From Capsicum annuum (Eukaryota; Streptophyta; Magnoliopsida; Solanales; Solanaceae), in NCBI RefSeq assembly GCF_002878395.1, contig NC_061114.1, forward strand, positions 143,937,167 to 144,001,166: a stretch of DNA of 64,000 bases. Direction: 5' to 3'. This document shows positions 11,323 to 22,963 of this stretch, one piece after another. Position numbers and translations under genes: made by a program. Numbering within the stretch: position 1 is the first letter of the stretch; every line of letters starts with the position of its first letter. The notes below the pieces were generated by a model that worked only from the letters and a program-made list of their open reading frames with translations, was not told the DNA's origin and ran no database searches.

Positions 11323-12689
11323 CTATCTTCTCTCTTCATCTCTCCTCGATCTTTTTGAGGTTTTCCTTATATCATACTTTTCTCTCTCTTTAAGTTTCAT
11401 TGCTTCTCTCTTTCTTCTTCTTGTAGCTTTACTTTCAAAACTTTCATCTTCTTGCTTCTTGCTTTTATCTTTAAGTGGCTTTCCTATCAAATCAAAATTT
11501 TTTTCATATTCATCACTCATCACCAGGGTTGGGACAAAAATAGGATACTGAGATTGCCTGCTCTTTGATTCCTCTATATTATCTTGTGCCTGTTTAAACT
11601 CCACCATGAACTTGGCAAGATCTAGAATGGACACTTCATCCAACCACTTGTTAATATATTATTCCATGTGATCCATACTTATCTAAATATTTTGGAATGG
11701 ATGGATTGCTTCTTCCATAATTTGATCAACAAAAGGCTTAAATGTGAAGCGCATGTGTCTAACTGTTTTTGAAACTTCTTGTGTAGCTTCACCAACTTAG
11801 CGAAATTCTTCTACGTCAACCTATATTCTGCATAATTTGCCCCATCCATTGGTGGTGTAGACCCTAACCTTGCAGATGTACTTCGTGACACATAATCAGT
11901 CGACACCTAAGTGGCGATGGGCAGTGGCATACCTTTGGGAATTTCTGAAGTATCTAGGGCTGGCGCAGACTGGATCTGATAGGTTAGAGGTTTGGTGACC
12001 CACATCTCAAACTTTGAATCATATTTTAATTTCTCAATGTCCTACCTATGTCTTGCCCATACTTTTTTATTAATACCTCAAATCAAGGGTACATTCACCT
12101 GCCTGCATGACTCCGATATTAGACACGAGAATAGTAGTGCACTTGCCACTTTATATTTATTATTAGTTCCTTATTATATATGCCTAAGTCTTTTATGCCT
12201 TTCTAGGACTAACGGTTTGGTTACCAGGTAGTTTATTTGATTTATAGAGCCAGTTTCCTATATTGATTTCTTTGTTGGTTCAAATTGCCTACCAGGTGAA
12301 AACTTTAGTCAAACAAACTTGTGTACCAATTTTGACTATTTCAATAACTCAAGAATATCTATTTTAGGCTAGGTGACTCTTAGTTTGAGTTTCAAGGTAC
12401 CCAGGCTTATTTTGAGTTGTTGGTCGAAAGTTAAGAAAAATGAATGATGGGTCTGGCACCCATATTTCATTGAAAATACCTCAAATGTAAAATTTGATTT
12501 TACCATTTAGTCGAGAGTATTTAATTTGAAAGTGTAGCATAATCCATTTAAAAATATAAGATTTGAATATATCTCGAGGCATTGGTAGAGACTTGGAAAT
12601 TTCCAAGTCACAGCAGAAGCTAGTGCACTCATGATTCTAAGCCTCTGACAACTTATACAATCTACCAAACAAAATAAAGTATCAATAAG
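11323..12689 (-). pseudogene. 3' ORF of Tat/Athila element ('putative plant transposon protein' type)
   Basis: The minus-strand relic has lost its N-terminus where LTR3 copy 1 interrupts it at 12,690. Broken frames resemble the domain found in the extra 3' ORF of Tat/Athila elements. The best preserved part is the charged C-terminus at 11,323-11,643. It starts MDEVSILDLAKFMVEFKQAQ and ends in a Lys/Arg/Glu-rich run (KLKEREKYD, KTSKRSRRDEERR), with strong coiled-coil character. The function of these ORFs is unknown. Its place, 5' of a UTR, PPT and LTR, fits. Compare the plus-strand relative at 17,570-18,838. Confidence 0.5.
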
Positions 12690-12766
12690 TGACATTTTTA
12701 GTGGCATAAATGACACCCCTGATAGCATGGATAGTGTCACGTGTATGATGGTTATATCATGTATGC
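12690..12766 (+). repeat. LTR3 copy 1, first segment
   Basis: The sequence from TGACATTTTTAG onward matches the start of LTR3 copy 2 at 26,709, while the bases before it do not. This sets the left end of a long LTR. The match runs to tatatcatgTATGC, where the Athila-type element is inserted, and resumes at 22,108. TATGC (12,762-12,766) and TATGT (22,108-22,112) look like the target duplication of that insertion. Confidence 0.65.
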
Positions 12767-14159
12767 TTATGAGTGGTGATTTTACCACTCATTTGCACCA
12801 AACATTTATGCACACTACCATGTTTTATACTAGAGAATGAGACACTAACATGATTTAATTGCACTAATATCCATATTTTGTAGGTATCTAGTTGAGAAGG
12901 TTAAATGATGTGGATAAAAGATCAAAAAGGGATCAAATAGAAGGAAACAAAGTGCAGTTAGAGACTTGAAGCAGTACAACCTTAGTTACTATGATCACGG
13001 TCCTCAGACTGCAGTCGTGATGAGTTAGGATAGATAGCGTAATGTAATCGTGAAGCACAACCGCGGTCGAGGTAAAACCTGCACGATCACAGTACAACAA
13101 AAATATAACCAAGTGCAGTTTTGTAAAATTGCATTAATGAATCCTAAACCATGTATAGGAAAAACCCTTTCTTCTGTGGGTATTCCTTAGCTAAGAAACA
13201 TTTTTGAATTCAAAGCAAGAAACCCTTAATTGGGCAAGTATGTAACAAATTTTGGAGGCTTGATTTCTTATTAATTTTGTGAACAATGAATGCCTTAGAT
13301 AATCGTTATGGTATATATCTCTTTACTTTCTTCATGAGTAGCTAAGTAATTTAGCCTTGGGATTATGTTGAACTAAAGTATAATTTGTATGTGGGTTTTG
13401 TTGTGTTTGTATGATTGTTAGTCGTTGAGTAGGGATTTCACCATTGCTTTAATTTATGAGCTGGAATTTATGGGTGAAAACCCTAAATCTCCAAATGGGT
13501 TTGATGGGTGAAAACCTAAACTCAAGAAACACTTCATCATACTTTTTAGAGGGATGAAGGTGAATATGAGGTAACCCATAAAAACCTTAAAAGAGGGTTA
13601 TAGGTGGATAATTAAACCTATGGTTTGCTATCTTTTGTAATCTTAGAAATAAGTGTAATTGGCGTGTAAATCATGTCAATAGCATCATTCTAGAAATAGG
13701 GATGCTTGATTAAGGTTTGGGTGATTATTAATTGCACACTTGTTAGGTGCTCGAAAGATCCAAAGGGTGAAATAGCTATGGTTTTATTGAAAGATTAATC
13801 ATAATGATGTTCAACCTATCCTACCCTTTAGATAACAAATAATTTTCATGTTAAACCATCATCAGCCTATATGCTTTTACTTTTAGGTAGACATAATCAA
13901 AAGATCTCCTCAAATTATTATTTTAAATCAAAAGTATCATATTCATGTATTGTTAGTCAAAAATTGTTACAAACCAATTCCCTCCATTTTATTTTACATG
14001 TCATGTTTGTTAGCATTCCGGGCAACCTTTTAGTAGTTTCAGCACTCGTAGGACTTGAAATTTATAATCCACTCCTTGTGGATTCGACCCCAACTCGAGT
14101 TGGATTATTGGAAATGACTGCCTCAACCCTCAAAAATAAGAGTGAGTGGAGAGTTATCA
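12767..14159 (+). repeat. 5' LTR of the Athila-type element
   Basis: 1,393 bp starting at TTATGAGTGGTGATTTTACC and ending GAGAGTTATCA. The matching 3' LTR at 20,724 starts TGATAAGTGGTGATTTTACC and ends GAGAGTTATCA. Near the end is 'cttgtggattcgacccc', a lineage hallmark. At 12,990-13,090 there is an unusually GC- and CpG-rich block for this AT-rich window (gatcacggtcctc, aaccgcggtcgagg). The 161-codon open frame at 13,871-14,356 runs across the LTR end and PBS and is not taken as a gene. Confidence 0.8.
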
Positions 14160-14182
14160 AAATGGATTGTTGTCGGGGAATG
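14160..14182 (+). other. Primer-binding site, Athila/Tat type
   Basis: Directly after the LTR end: AATGGATTGTTGTCGGGGAA. The pattern expected for Athila/Tat elements is TGGCGCCGTTGCCGGGGAA. The 3' half is kept and the GCGCC core is mutated to GATTG. Confidence 0.7.
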
Positions 14183-14296
14183 AAATATAGATTTTACTTG
14201 TGCGGTGTGATTCTTACTTGGGAATACCCATGGTGGTATAATTTACTTTATCTGTTGTTTCTAAATTTTTTAGATGATCTAAGTGTTAACAGAACA

Positions 14297-15748
14297 ATGA
14301 GTGATAGTGCAAGAAATATGGATCCCATTGATGGTCCCCTAGATAATGAGGGCTAACAAAATAAAGTGGGACAAACAAGTGCAATCTGTATCCCACCAAC
14401 TAATAGGAATGGAGTCTTCTATGTGACTAGTATATGCTTTACATGTCGTCAATGAAATGATTATATGGGGGTCAAGCCTATGAGGACCCAAATACCCATT
14501 TGAGAAATTTAGTTGAAGTGTGTGTGCCATTCAATATAACACACATTACTCAAGAATCTATTTGGCTTTGCCTCTTCCTATTTTCATTGACGGACGATGT
14601 GGTTTTATGTCTCTACTCACTTCTACCCGACTCAATTAAATCTTGGGATGAGCGTACTACAGTGTTTATTGAGAGCTTCTTTCCACTATCTAAAATTCTT
14701 CAAAAGTGGGATAAGATTCTAAATTTTTTGCAAATAAATAGAGAGCCTTTGTTTGAAGCTTGGGAATGATTTAATGGAAAATTGGCCCAATACCCAAATC
14801 ATGAAGTCCCAGAGAAGTTGCTTCTTGAGGTCTTCTACCATACCCTTGATCTATTAAACAAAATAGTGGTGGATAATGCGATGGGTGGCTCCAAAGTAAA
14901 GATGCACCACCATGCAGCCTTTCTACTGATAGGAGAAGTGTGAAAGCAAAACCAAAGTTGGCATACCCAGGATATCAAAGTTCCTATTATCCCTTCCACT
15001 ACTTCAATAGTTGATAATGAACAAAGTAAGTGAAATAAAGAGAAGGACAAGACCATGTTGAAAATGATGACCCAACTTGAACTCTTAACAAAAAATGTTA
15101 TGGGCACACCCGTGAAGGAGATTAACGCCAGAGCATCAAAATATTATGAAGATGATGAAGAAAGAAAGATCTTGGATAAGGAAATCTGGTATTTGGCTAA
15201 CTACCGAGGGTTTCCCGCCCTTCCTAGCAAATTCAAGGTGGGAATTAATATTGGATGGACCACGAGTGGGATGGAAATTTGACGGATAGAGAGTGTGATT
15301 ATGAACATTATATTCCACCTCATATCAAACTAAGACCAAGGATTCAAGTGCCATCGACTCTGAGAAATTCAATACCGAGGATGTGTTAATAAGAATATTG
15401 AATAGAGTGGAAGGCATGGATAAAATGATTCATGATTTTAAAGGTGACTTCTCTCAACTATCTCAAATCGTAGTGTCTCTCTCAGCTTCTATCAAGTAAT
15501 TGGAAAACCAAATTGGGCAAGTCTTCATGCAACTAAATGCTAGGCCTAGAGGTGGACTCTCTAGTAACACAATTTCTAATACAAATAATGATTCTCAAGT
15601 TCTAGAAATTGTTGCAAGGAGTGGAAAGTCACTTGATGAACCCTTTAAAGGTGAGTTTAGTGAGAAAATGCCCAAAGCTAGAGCAAAGGAGGTGTTACCT
15701 AAAAATCAAGAAGGAAATAATGAGAATGAAAGTGATGAAAGTGATTAA
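14297..15748 (+). pseudogene. Athila-type Gag relic
   Basis: A possible start is the ATG at 14,297 (MSDSARNMDPIDGP). Downstream, in shifting frames, are pieces typical of Athila Gag. The capsid part carries FPLSKILQ-like and EPLFEAWE residues (about 14,690-14,770; family wording 'ESLYEAWERF'). A segment starting MLKMMTQLELLTKNVMG (15,055) follows, then a DFSQLSQIVVSLSASIK stretch (about 15,440) and LENQIGQVFMQLNARPRGGL (15,500) leading to an acidic linker. The usual LETQLGQ-like wording before the protease is clear. Stops and at least three frameshifts disable it. It would form the capsid in a live element. Confidence 0.75.
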
Positions 15749-15822
15749 GAAGTGGTTGAGATTAAAAGACACAAAGTGAAGCATGACCCGCTATCCAAGT
15801 TCTTCCCCCATTCCCTCAATGA

Positions 15823-16437
15823 TTGAATAAAAAAGAGGAACATGATAAATTGAAGAAGTTTATATCAAAACTTAGTTATCTATCGATAAACATCCCATTG
15901 ATCGAGGTGATTTTGGGATATGCTAAGCTAATGAAAAAGTTGATGTCCAAAAAGAAATTTGTTAAAGATGACACCATTAGGTCACTTATGGGTGTAGCGC
16001 TATCATGGATAGTAAGGTTGCAAAAAAGAAAGATTACCTTGGAGCGTTCACTATTCCTTGCACAATCGAGATGCATGAGTTTGCAAAAGCTCTATGTGAT
16101 CTTGGTGAGAGCATCAACTAAATGCCTTTGGTCATTTATAAGAAGATTATATTAGATTCCCCTACACCGACCTTTAATGGCGGACCGATCTATCAAAAGG
16201 CCAGTGGGAAATTTGTTTGATGTCTTTGTTAAAGTGGACAAGTTTATAATCCTGGCAGGCGTCATGGTGCTGGATTGTAAAATTGATCTAGAGGTACCTA
16301 TTATCATTGGTCATCCTTTCTTGGACACCGAAAGAGATATTGTCGATTTAGAGATGGAGGAAATGAAGTTTAGGGAACAAGAGTATGAGGTCTTTTTAAA
16401 AATATGTACCACAAAAAATCAAACAACAAAGCTCTAA
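15823..16437 (+). pseudogene. Athila-type aspartic protease relic
   Basis: The region opens with the family's pre-protease text (KFISKLSYLSINIPLIEVI; compare 'LHINIPLVEAL'). The protease core follows, partly in another frame: GAFTIPC-like, then AKALCDLGESIN-like residues at about 16,090-16,120, where the catalytic motif is DLGAS in the family. Then come MADRSIKRPVGNLFDVFVKV (16,177) and VPIIIGHPFLDT (family 'VPIILGRPFLAT'), ending at a stop at 16,437. In the second frame the DLG motif is preserved. A frameshift lies between the halves. Confidence 0.8.
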
Positions 16438-17569
16438 GTTGTTTTTATGGTGTATATGAAGAGTGAGGGGGTGGATGAAGAGGGGCTTGGGGGGCCCACC
16501 TTAAATATGGATAAAGGAATACATCATGCCACGACGGTAACTAAGGTGGTAGGTGGGCCGCAACCCACAAAAGCCATGAAAATGGCTTGCATCCAATTTG
16601 TCATGTTTCTTTATTATAGATATTAGGTTTTGCATATAATTAACTCATTCATTTGTGGCACTATGGAGTGAATTGGATGAGCTTGGAAAGGGGAAAGTGT
16701 GTTATTTTGCAATGAAAACTGAACAGGGGAGATTTTGGGAAAATTTGAACAAAGAGCTAAACAAGGAAAATAAAGGAGCAGAATTGCTCTAAGTTACCGT
16801 AATTATAGTCCCTAAGTATGATTGTGGTCACCCACATGTCTACGATCTCATCCACTTGACCGAGATCATGGTAAATTCAGCCAGTTCATACCAAATTTTC
16901 CTCATTTTCCTCATAATTTCTTTCATAATCGTACTCTCTAATTTGGGGTAGATTTTAGCCAAGTTTTCTTAGCTCTCTAACAGCATCCTTGCATCGTTCT
17001 TGCATTACATCTCTGGTTGGTATCAGGAATCGATGCTTTTATTTTTTAAAATAGGTCATAGAATACATGATTAAGAGCGGGCCTAAAGTTTTAATTGTTA
17101 TGCTCACCATATTGTCATACTTTGTGATTGGATTGGTGTTGGCTGCTTGAATAAGGCATGCAAATAAGTGGGGCAATGTTTAGTTCCAAATAATGTGCCA
17201 AAAATGTAAACAAATAAGATGTGCACACCAAGTATTTGACACTTTACCCAAATGAACTTTCAATAGTGATATTTGCACTTCATGTGAATCCATATAGTAG
17301 AGAATTCTAGTAGACTAAAACCTTTTAAGAGATTAGAACATAGGGAGTTGGCAGTAAGCTAGACTCAGGATCATGACCACAGTCATGGTCTGCGATCATG
17401 GTCATGGCCCATGATTACGGTAATTGGGGCTAGTTCCTTGCCATGCCAAAAATCCTATACTCCAAAATTTGTAGCCTAGCTTTATCAAGCACCTTTTTCA
17501 ATGAGCTCTAGTGAATAATGTGGCACAGTTTGCATATTTCAATGTCATTGATTGATGTAATGTGTGCCT
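16438..17569 (+). other. Non-coding stretch where RT, RNase H and integrase should be
   Basis: About 1.1 kb with no supported coding sequence. Two GC-richer patches (16,795-16,875 and 17,365-17,425, with repeated 'gatcatgg/tgatcgcgg'-style words) resemble the CpG-rich block of this element's LTRs. TTGGTATCAG at 17,017 looks like a Del-type PBS but has no LTR next to it. I see neither an FIDD box nor a DDE integrase motif. Confidence 0.55.
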
Positions 17570-18838
17570 AGTGCTTTAAGGACAACCTCATGGACAAGTA
17601 TGACCACATCCAATTCATAGCACCCAAGTGCCACACTCATTACTACAGTGAACTTTTGAGGACAAAGCTTCTCCCAAAAAGAGGTATTTTCTTGGTGAAT
17701 ATGACGAAAAAACTATTAGGATTTCATTAGAAACTTGAGGCCACAGGGTGGTAGTTCTTCTTCCCATAACCATGCATTACAAATGAACAATGGGTCCTTA
17801 AATTTTATGCCAACACCAGTGAAGTATCTTTCTTAGAACTATTTAATATGACAATATATTCGAGAACAATTGATGAAAGTTGGGGCTAAGCAAATCAATG
17901 ATGTTTATGGGCTCCAATATAAAGACATGAATGAATTTAGAGAGAAGGAGTGTAAATCAAGAGTGGGTTGGTACAATAGCTATGCCCCGGAAGGGAAGTC
18001 TCTTGGGCAAAGAATAAGAGTGATATCTCTATGAATGACTTCACTTTTGAGGCTCAAATATGGTTGCATATTATTTGGGATCGGGTTTCTCCTGACACCT
18101 ACATGATAGGATTCCTAGACCTGCGTGCTCGAATGGTTGATTGCATTCTAGATGGCCTCCCTTTGGATGTTGGTTAGCTATGGTCAATGAAATGGATCAC
18201 TTCATGAGCCAATGTTTTATGCATCTCTTCTTCCCCTCTTTGATTACTGAGCTTTGTAGGAGAGCAGAGGTTGAAGAGTATGATAGTGATATATGGGTGT
18301 ATCCTGGTGCACCCATCTACCCCTTGAGGATTTGAGGAGAGGGTATACATAGAAAAGGAAAGAATATAAAGATCGACTTGGAAATAATGACATGCACTGA
18401 GTTTGAGTCTCATAGGAAAAGTACCACTAGAACTCTTGAGAAGATTGGAGTTGATATTGCAGCTATCACGGAGCTTATGTCTAGTTTTCCCTCTACCACC
18501 TATTATTTCTATGTATCACGTGTTGATTATGAGAAGTATAGGAAGGACGAAAAGAATCAAAAATCTACCATTGATTGGCTTGAGAAATCCTACTCCTCTT
18601 TGGCAGAGTCACACCAAGACCTTTGGAGCATGCATAAATTTATGGTTGCAAGAGAGAAAAAGAGGGATGAGATCTTTATCAAGATAAGAAAAGGGGTGAA
18701 GGGCCTATGAAAGGTCCTAAAACCCCAAGATACACTTCTTTTTTCTTGGGTGGAGAGTGATGATGAGGTCCCAATTGAGTGGTCTGATCTTGAGAAAAAT
18801 AGTGATGATGCAGAATATGAGAGTGATAGCAACCTGTG
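17570..18838 (+). pseudogene. 3' ORF with 'putative plant transposon protein' domain
   Basis: Several linked frames give the domain order known from Solanaceae Tat/Athila 3' ORFs. It begins with LLRTKLLPKRGIF at about 17,655 and VLKFYANTSEVSF at 17,790 (family 'EFYAN'). TFEAQIWLHIIWDRVSPDTY follows at 18,045 (family 'TFEAxxWLxxxxxRVSPT'), then RMVDCILDGLPLDVG, then ITELCRRAEVEEYDSDIWV at 18,240 (family 'ITELCRxAGV'). A charged, coiled-coil-like C-terminus (18,378-18,710) completes it. Stops and shifts break it. The role of this protein is unknown. It is not a polymerase. It lies just before the 3' UTR and LTR, as expected. Confidence 0.75.
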
Positions 18839-20723
18839 ATGCAGTTTTAGGGAGCACCTTTATCTCTTTTATCCTTCATTATTTATGCAGTAAGGACACT
18901 ACTACCTATTAAGTTGTGGGTGTCTCCTTATTCACTTGATTTGGGCATGTAATTTGGATATTTATACATATGTTTCTTCTCTTTTGGATGATTATTATTT
19001 TTATTTGGGTTGTAATATTTGGGCACTCTAATAGTTCCCGTATTTTCATGGATTAGTTACTTTGTTCTTGCTTTGTTACTTTATTTTAGTTTTAATCAAC
19101 CAGTTTTTCCTATGATAGATTGAATGGTGACATTTTATAGGGAAAGCATCATGGTTTGGCTTTTATCCATAGATATAGGGGAAGTCTAAGTACCCGTGGC
19201 ATCAAGGTCATAAAAGCAAGGGAAATCTGAGTACCTGTGGTATTGATGAATTGGGATCGCAGTCATACCCATTGGCAAAGTCTGAGTAGCCATGTGGGTG
19301 GTCCACCCATATTAGAGACACAATGTGAGACCTTAACTTGGGATTGTTTCCATGATTAGAAAATTATGCCTAGTGCGGATGTAAAACAAACAATCCTCTC
19401 TCTCTAAAAATTTTACAAAATTCAAAGGCATAGACGTGAGCAAACTTGAGATAAAACTTTCCCTCTTTCGATGACTCTAAAGATTGACTTCAGAAGAATA
19501 GTGAGTACTCCATCTTTTTCTTGAGTGGGAGGAACAATTGAACCCTTTGACGCGATTCACATGCTATTTGTGTAAGCTTAATTGTCTACATCTTATGAGT
19601 ACTTGTAATATCTAGAACTTGCCCTTTCTATCTTTCAAAGATAAATTTTTATTATTCTTGGTTGGTAAAATTATCATAGGTCATCTTGTGACATTAGAAG
19701 CCCACTTTAGCATAAAAATCTTACCAATACATAGGAGTTACCCCTAGTCACCCTTTTTGAGCCTATGGACTTATCTTTGGTAGAAAAATCATAAGTCATG
19801 ACCTATCTATTTGTCCTTTTTTGAACCCTACCCTCCTTTAACTTAAGAATAGAAGTTATGGCTAAAAGCCTATGTTAGGGTGGTGGAAATTGAAAGAGAT
19901 ATAGTTTAGCCACGAATTCATAAGAAGGTGTCTGCGAGATTAAACAAATAAAACCTTTTGATTTGAAGAAAGAAAAGACCCCACAAAGGAAAGAATGGCA
20001 TTATCTATGCACAAAATAAAAATAAAAAAGAGGAAAGTGGGAACACTAAGAAAAGGTAAAATAGGCAAAATAGCAAAATAAAAAGAAAAGGCCCAATAGA
20101 AAAAAGTAAAAAGAGTGATTTAGAAGTTCAAGTAGGGTTTAGCCCTATTGTCCTGAGTTGATATCCTACCCTGCCCTAAACCTACATTACAAGCTCAAAA
20201 CATCTTTAATGATTCCCAACCAAGTGTTATCATTATAGTGGCAATTGAAAATAGGGGCAAGCCTATGGCATGGTACTTGTTAAAATGGAGAATTTCTTGA
20301 GAGAGAGAGAGAGAGTGTGTTTGCACTTAAAATTCCTTGTTGCATATTTTGTAACTAGGTATATGAAATCTTCTTTCTTGTAAGAAGGCATGTGAACAAG
20401 TTGAGGTGGGTGATCTTATCATCATCCACACAATGAGATAAAAAGAAGAATAACAAGTTTGTAGTCAATAAGTGAGTCATTTCTAGAGTGTTAGTGGTTG
20501 TTACATGGTTGCTCTCCAAAGTCTAATGCATCTTTAAAATATCTATTTTATTGATGGGTGTAGTGAAAATAATTTTTCATGTGTGGAAAGAGCTTTTTGT
20601 GGTAGAAATAATGTGTAAGTCATCATGATGATTAGTTGATAGAAGGATGGCATATATGTGATATTGTCTCATAGAAAAGGGTGGACTTTCTAAAGGAAAA
20701 GCAAAGTTTTAAGTTCGTGGTGT
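18839..20723 (+). other. 3' untranslated region of the Athila-type element
   Basis: About 1.9 kb of non-coding sequence ending at the 3' LTR. At 19,160-19,290 a short phrase (ggaagtctgagtacctgtgg and variants) recurs three times as an imperfect repeat. A (GA)n run lies at 20,303-20,320. The last bases before the LTR (aagttcgtggtg) are the degenerate polypurine tract; the family pattern is purine-rich AGTTTGGGGGTG. Confidence 0.55.
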
Positions 20724-22107
20724 TGATAAGTGGTGATTTTACCAATTATTTGCATCAAACATATATGCACACTACAATGTTTTATACTAGAAAATGAGAC
20801 ATCAACATGATTTAAATGCACTATTATCCACATTTTGTAGGTATCTAACTGAGAAGGTGTAATGATATGGATTAAAGCTAAAAAGGGGATCAAATAGAAG
20901 AAAAAAGAGTCAACTGGAGGCCTGAAGTAGTTCATCCTTATTTCTACAATTGCGGTCCTCATGCATCATTCACGGTCAATCAGGATGGTCAGCATAATGT
21001 GATCACGAAGCACAACAGTGATTGCGTAGCTGCGGTCGCGGTCAAACTTGCACAAATATGGTTTAGCAGGAATATGACTCAGGGCAGTTTTGTAAAATCA
21101 CATAGATAAATTCCAATGCATATATAGGCAAAAACCCTTTGTTCTTTAGGTATTTCTTACCTAAGATAAAATTTTGAATTCAAAGGAAGAAACCCTAATT
21201 GGGCAATTGTGTAACTAATTTTGGAGGCTTGATTTCTTAGTAATTTTGTGAAGAATGAATGCCTTGGATAATCCTTATGGTTTATATCTCTTTACTTTCT
21301 TCATGAGTATTTAAGTAATTTAGTCTTGGGATTATGTTGAACTAAATTTTAAATTATGTGTGTGTTTTATTGTGTTGCATGATTGTTTTTTAGGATAGAT
21401 TCCACCATTGCTTGAATTTATGAGTTGTAATTTAAGGGTGAAAACCCCAAATCTCTAAATGGGTTTGATGGGCGAAAACCCTAAACTCAAAAAACCCTTC
21501 ATAAAGGGATGAAAGTAGGTAACCCATAACATCTTTGAAATAGGGTTATAGGTGGACACGACAATGGTGGACAATTAAGCCTATGGTTTACTACCTTTTG
21601 CAATCTTAGAAATAAGTGTAATTGGAGTGTAAATCATGTCAAGAGCATCATCCTAAAAATAGGGATACTCGACTGAGGTTTTAGGTAATTACGGATGCAC
21701 ACTTGTTAGGTACTCGAAGGCAATGGGAGAAAGCGTTGTGGTTTCATTGAAAGATTAATCACAATGATCTTCAACCTAGCCTATCCTTTAGTTATCAACT
21801 AAGTTTCATGTTAAACCATTATCAACCTACCTACTTTTACTTTTAGGTAGACATAATCCCAAGATCTCCTAAAATCTTGATTTTAAACCAAAAGTGTCAT
21901 ATTTGTGCATTGTTACTTGAAAATCGTTAGAAAACAATTCCCCAACATGCCATATTTGTTAGCATTCTAGGTAACATTTTAGTAATTATAGCATCCATAG
22001 GATTTGAAATTTATATTCACTCTTTGTGGATTAAACCCCAACTCGAGTTGGGTTATTTAAAACGATTGCCTCACCCCTAAAAACTTAGAGTGGGTTGAGA
22101 GTTATCA
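20724..22107 (+). repeat. 3' LTR of the Athila-type element
   Basis: 1,384 bp paired with the 5' LTR at 12,767 by long runs of identity, for example the block around 'tgaattcaaagcaagaaaccc' (about 13,210 and 21,180) and the 3' end GAGAGTTATCA. It differs by scattered substitutions and small indels. After 22,107 the sequence continues as LTR3, confirming the element boundary. Confidence 0.8.
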
Positions 22108-22963
22108 TATGTGACTTCTATACCTTTTGCCAAATATCGCGTATGTGACCGACATGTTGCATATGCGATACTTGTGTACTTGGAAAGTGTATAAACACCC
22201 CCTTTAGCCAATTTTTCACCATTTCTGACTCATCTCCAAGATAATTAAACCCTAAAAAGAGAGAAAGATTTGGGGCAACATTTTTGGGTTTTTTTGGGGG
22301 CTTGGATAAGGATTAATTATGCATTCCTCCTTCAAATTCATGGTGCGATTTCATTATTTCCATAGTTGATTTTCCATTCTCATATAAAAATCCGAAAGCT
22401 TGGTAACTTTATTTTTGTACCAATATAGTTTGGAATTCACTCAGTTTTAGGAATAAATTTTTCTTGAGCATAGAGGGACATTGATTTGGTTTTGGAAATG
22501 CAATTTTTGTAAATAGGCCCCACGTTGGATTTTTACGTAATTTTAGAGCCTAATAATAATAGTGCTATATGAGTATCATTTTCTAATTTTGATGAGTAGA
22601 TTGTGACTTTGATAGGGTGGCACCTTGCAAAAGGTTTTTAGAAGTGAAAATCAATGATTTTGCAGATTCTTTGTGCTTTCTTTCGTGCCCAAGTAAAGTA
22701 GGTTTACGTACTCATAGATTTAGCTAATTCATTGTATAATTTTTATATTATGGTAGATATGGGATGGAATTTAGGTGTTGGAATTATGAATAATTATGTT
22801 TGGGTCAAATGACACTTTAGGCTATCTTGAAACCATAGATACATAGTGGTTGGTATAGTTAATCCTGGCTTGGGCGAATTGGGCTTCATGGTTTATAATT
22901 AGAATGGAAATGCTTTAATTACTCAAGTTAGGTGTAATTTCCTAATTACTCATGTTAGGATAT
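22108..22963 (+). repeat. LTR3 copy 1, second segment
   Basis: Continuation of the LTR begun at 12,690. It matches 26,780-27,635 (copy 2) throughout, including 'catatgcgatacttgtg', a TATA-like 'gtgtataaacacc' at 22,187 and 'taggcttatcttgaaacc'-type wording. It stops at the insertion of the LTR2 fragment (22,964). The remainder of LTR3 copy 1 is not found after that fragment. No genes. Confidence 0.65.

Larger units (their letters stand above)
12767..22107 (+). mobile_element. Athila-type LTR element without detectable polymerase
   Basis: A complete plus-strand element of about 9.3 kb. It has a 5' LTR (12,767-14,159), PBS, gag, protease-like region, a short non-coding stretch, a 3' ORF, 3' UTR and a 3' LTR (20,724-22,107). 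The two LTRs match base by base over long tracts, and the flanks carry TATGC/TATGT. RT, RNase H and integrase were looked for between the protease relic (ends 16,437) and the 3' ORF (about 17,570) and not found. That gap is only about 1.1 kb, far too short for them. It is therefore either a deletion derivative or a non-autonomous form. All coding parts carry stops. Confidence 0.75.

Noticed and set aside
13871..14356. Longest open frame of the window (161 codons, plus strand)
   Set aside because: It runs through the end of an LTR and the PBS into the leader. It has no family likeness and the equivalent frame is not kept in the partner LTR.
14339..15318. Minus-strand open frames opposite the Athila-type Gag
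   Set aside because: The plus strand carries the recognisable Gag wording. The minus frames have no family likeness.
17017..17026. TTGGTATCAG, resembling a Del-type PBS
   Set aside because: No LTR end precedes it and no gag follows. It lies in the non-coding inner part of the Athila-type element.
18403..18832. Overlapping plus and minus frames at the end of the 3' ORF
   Set aside because: Only the charged plus-strand frame fits the C-terminus of the family. The others are by-products of its codon pattern.
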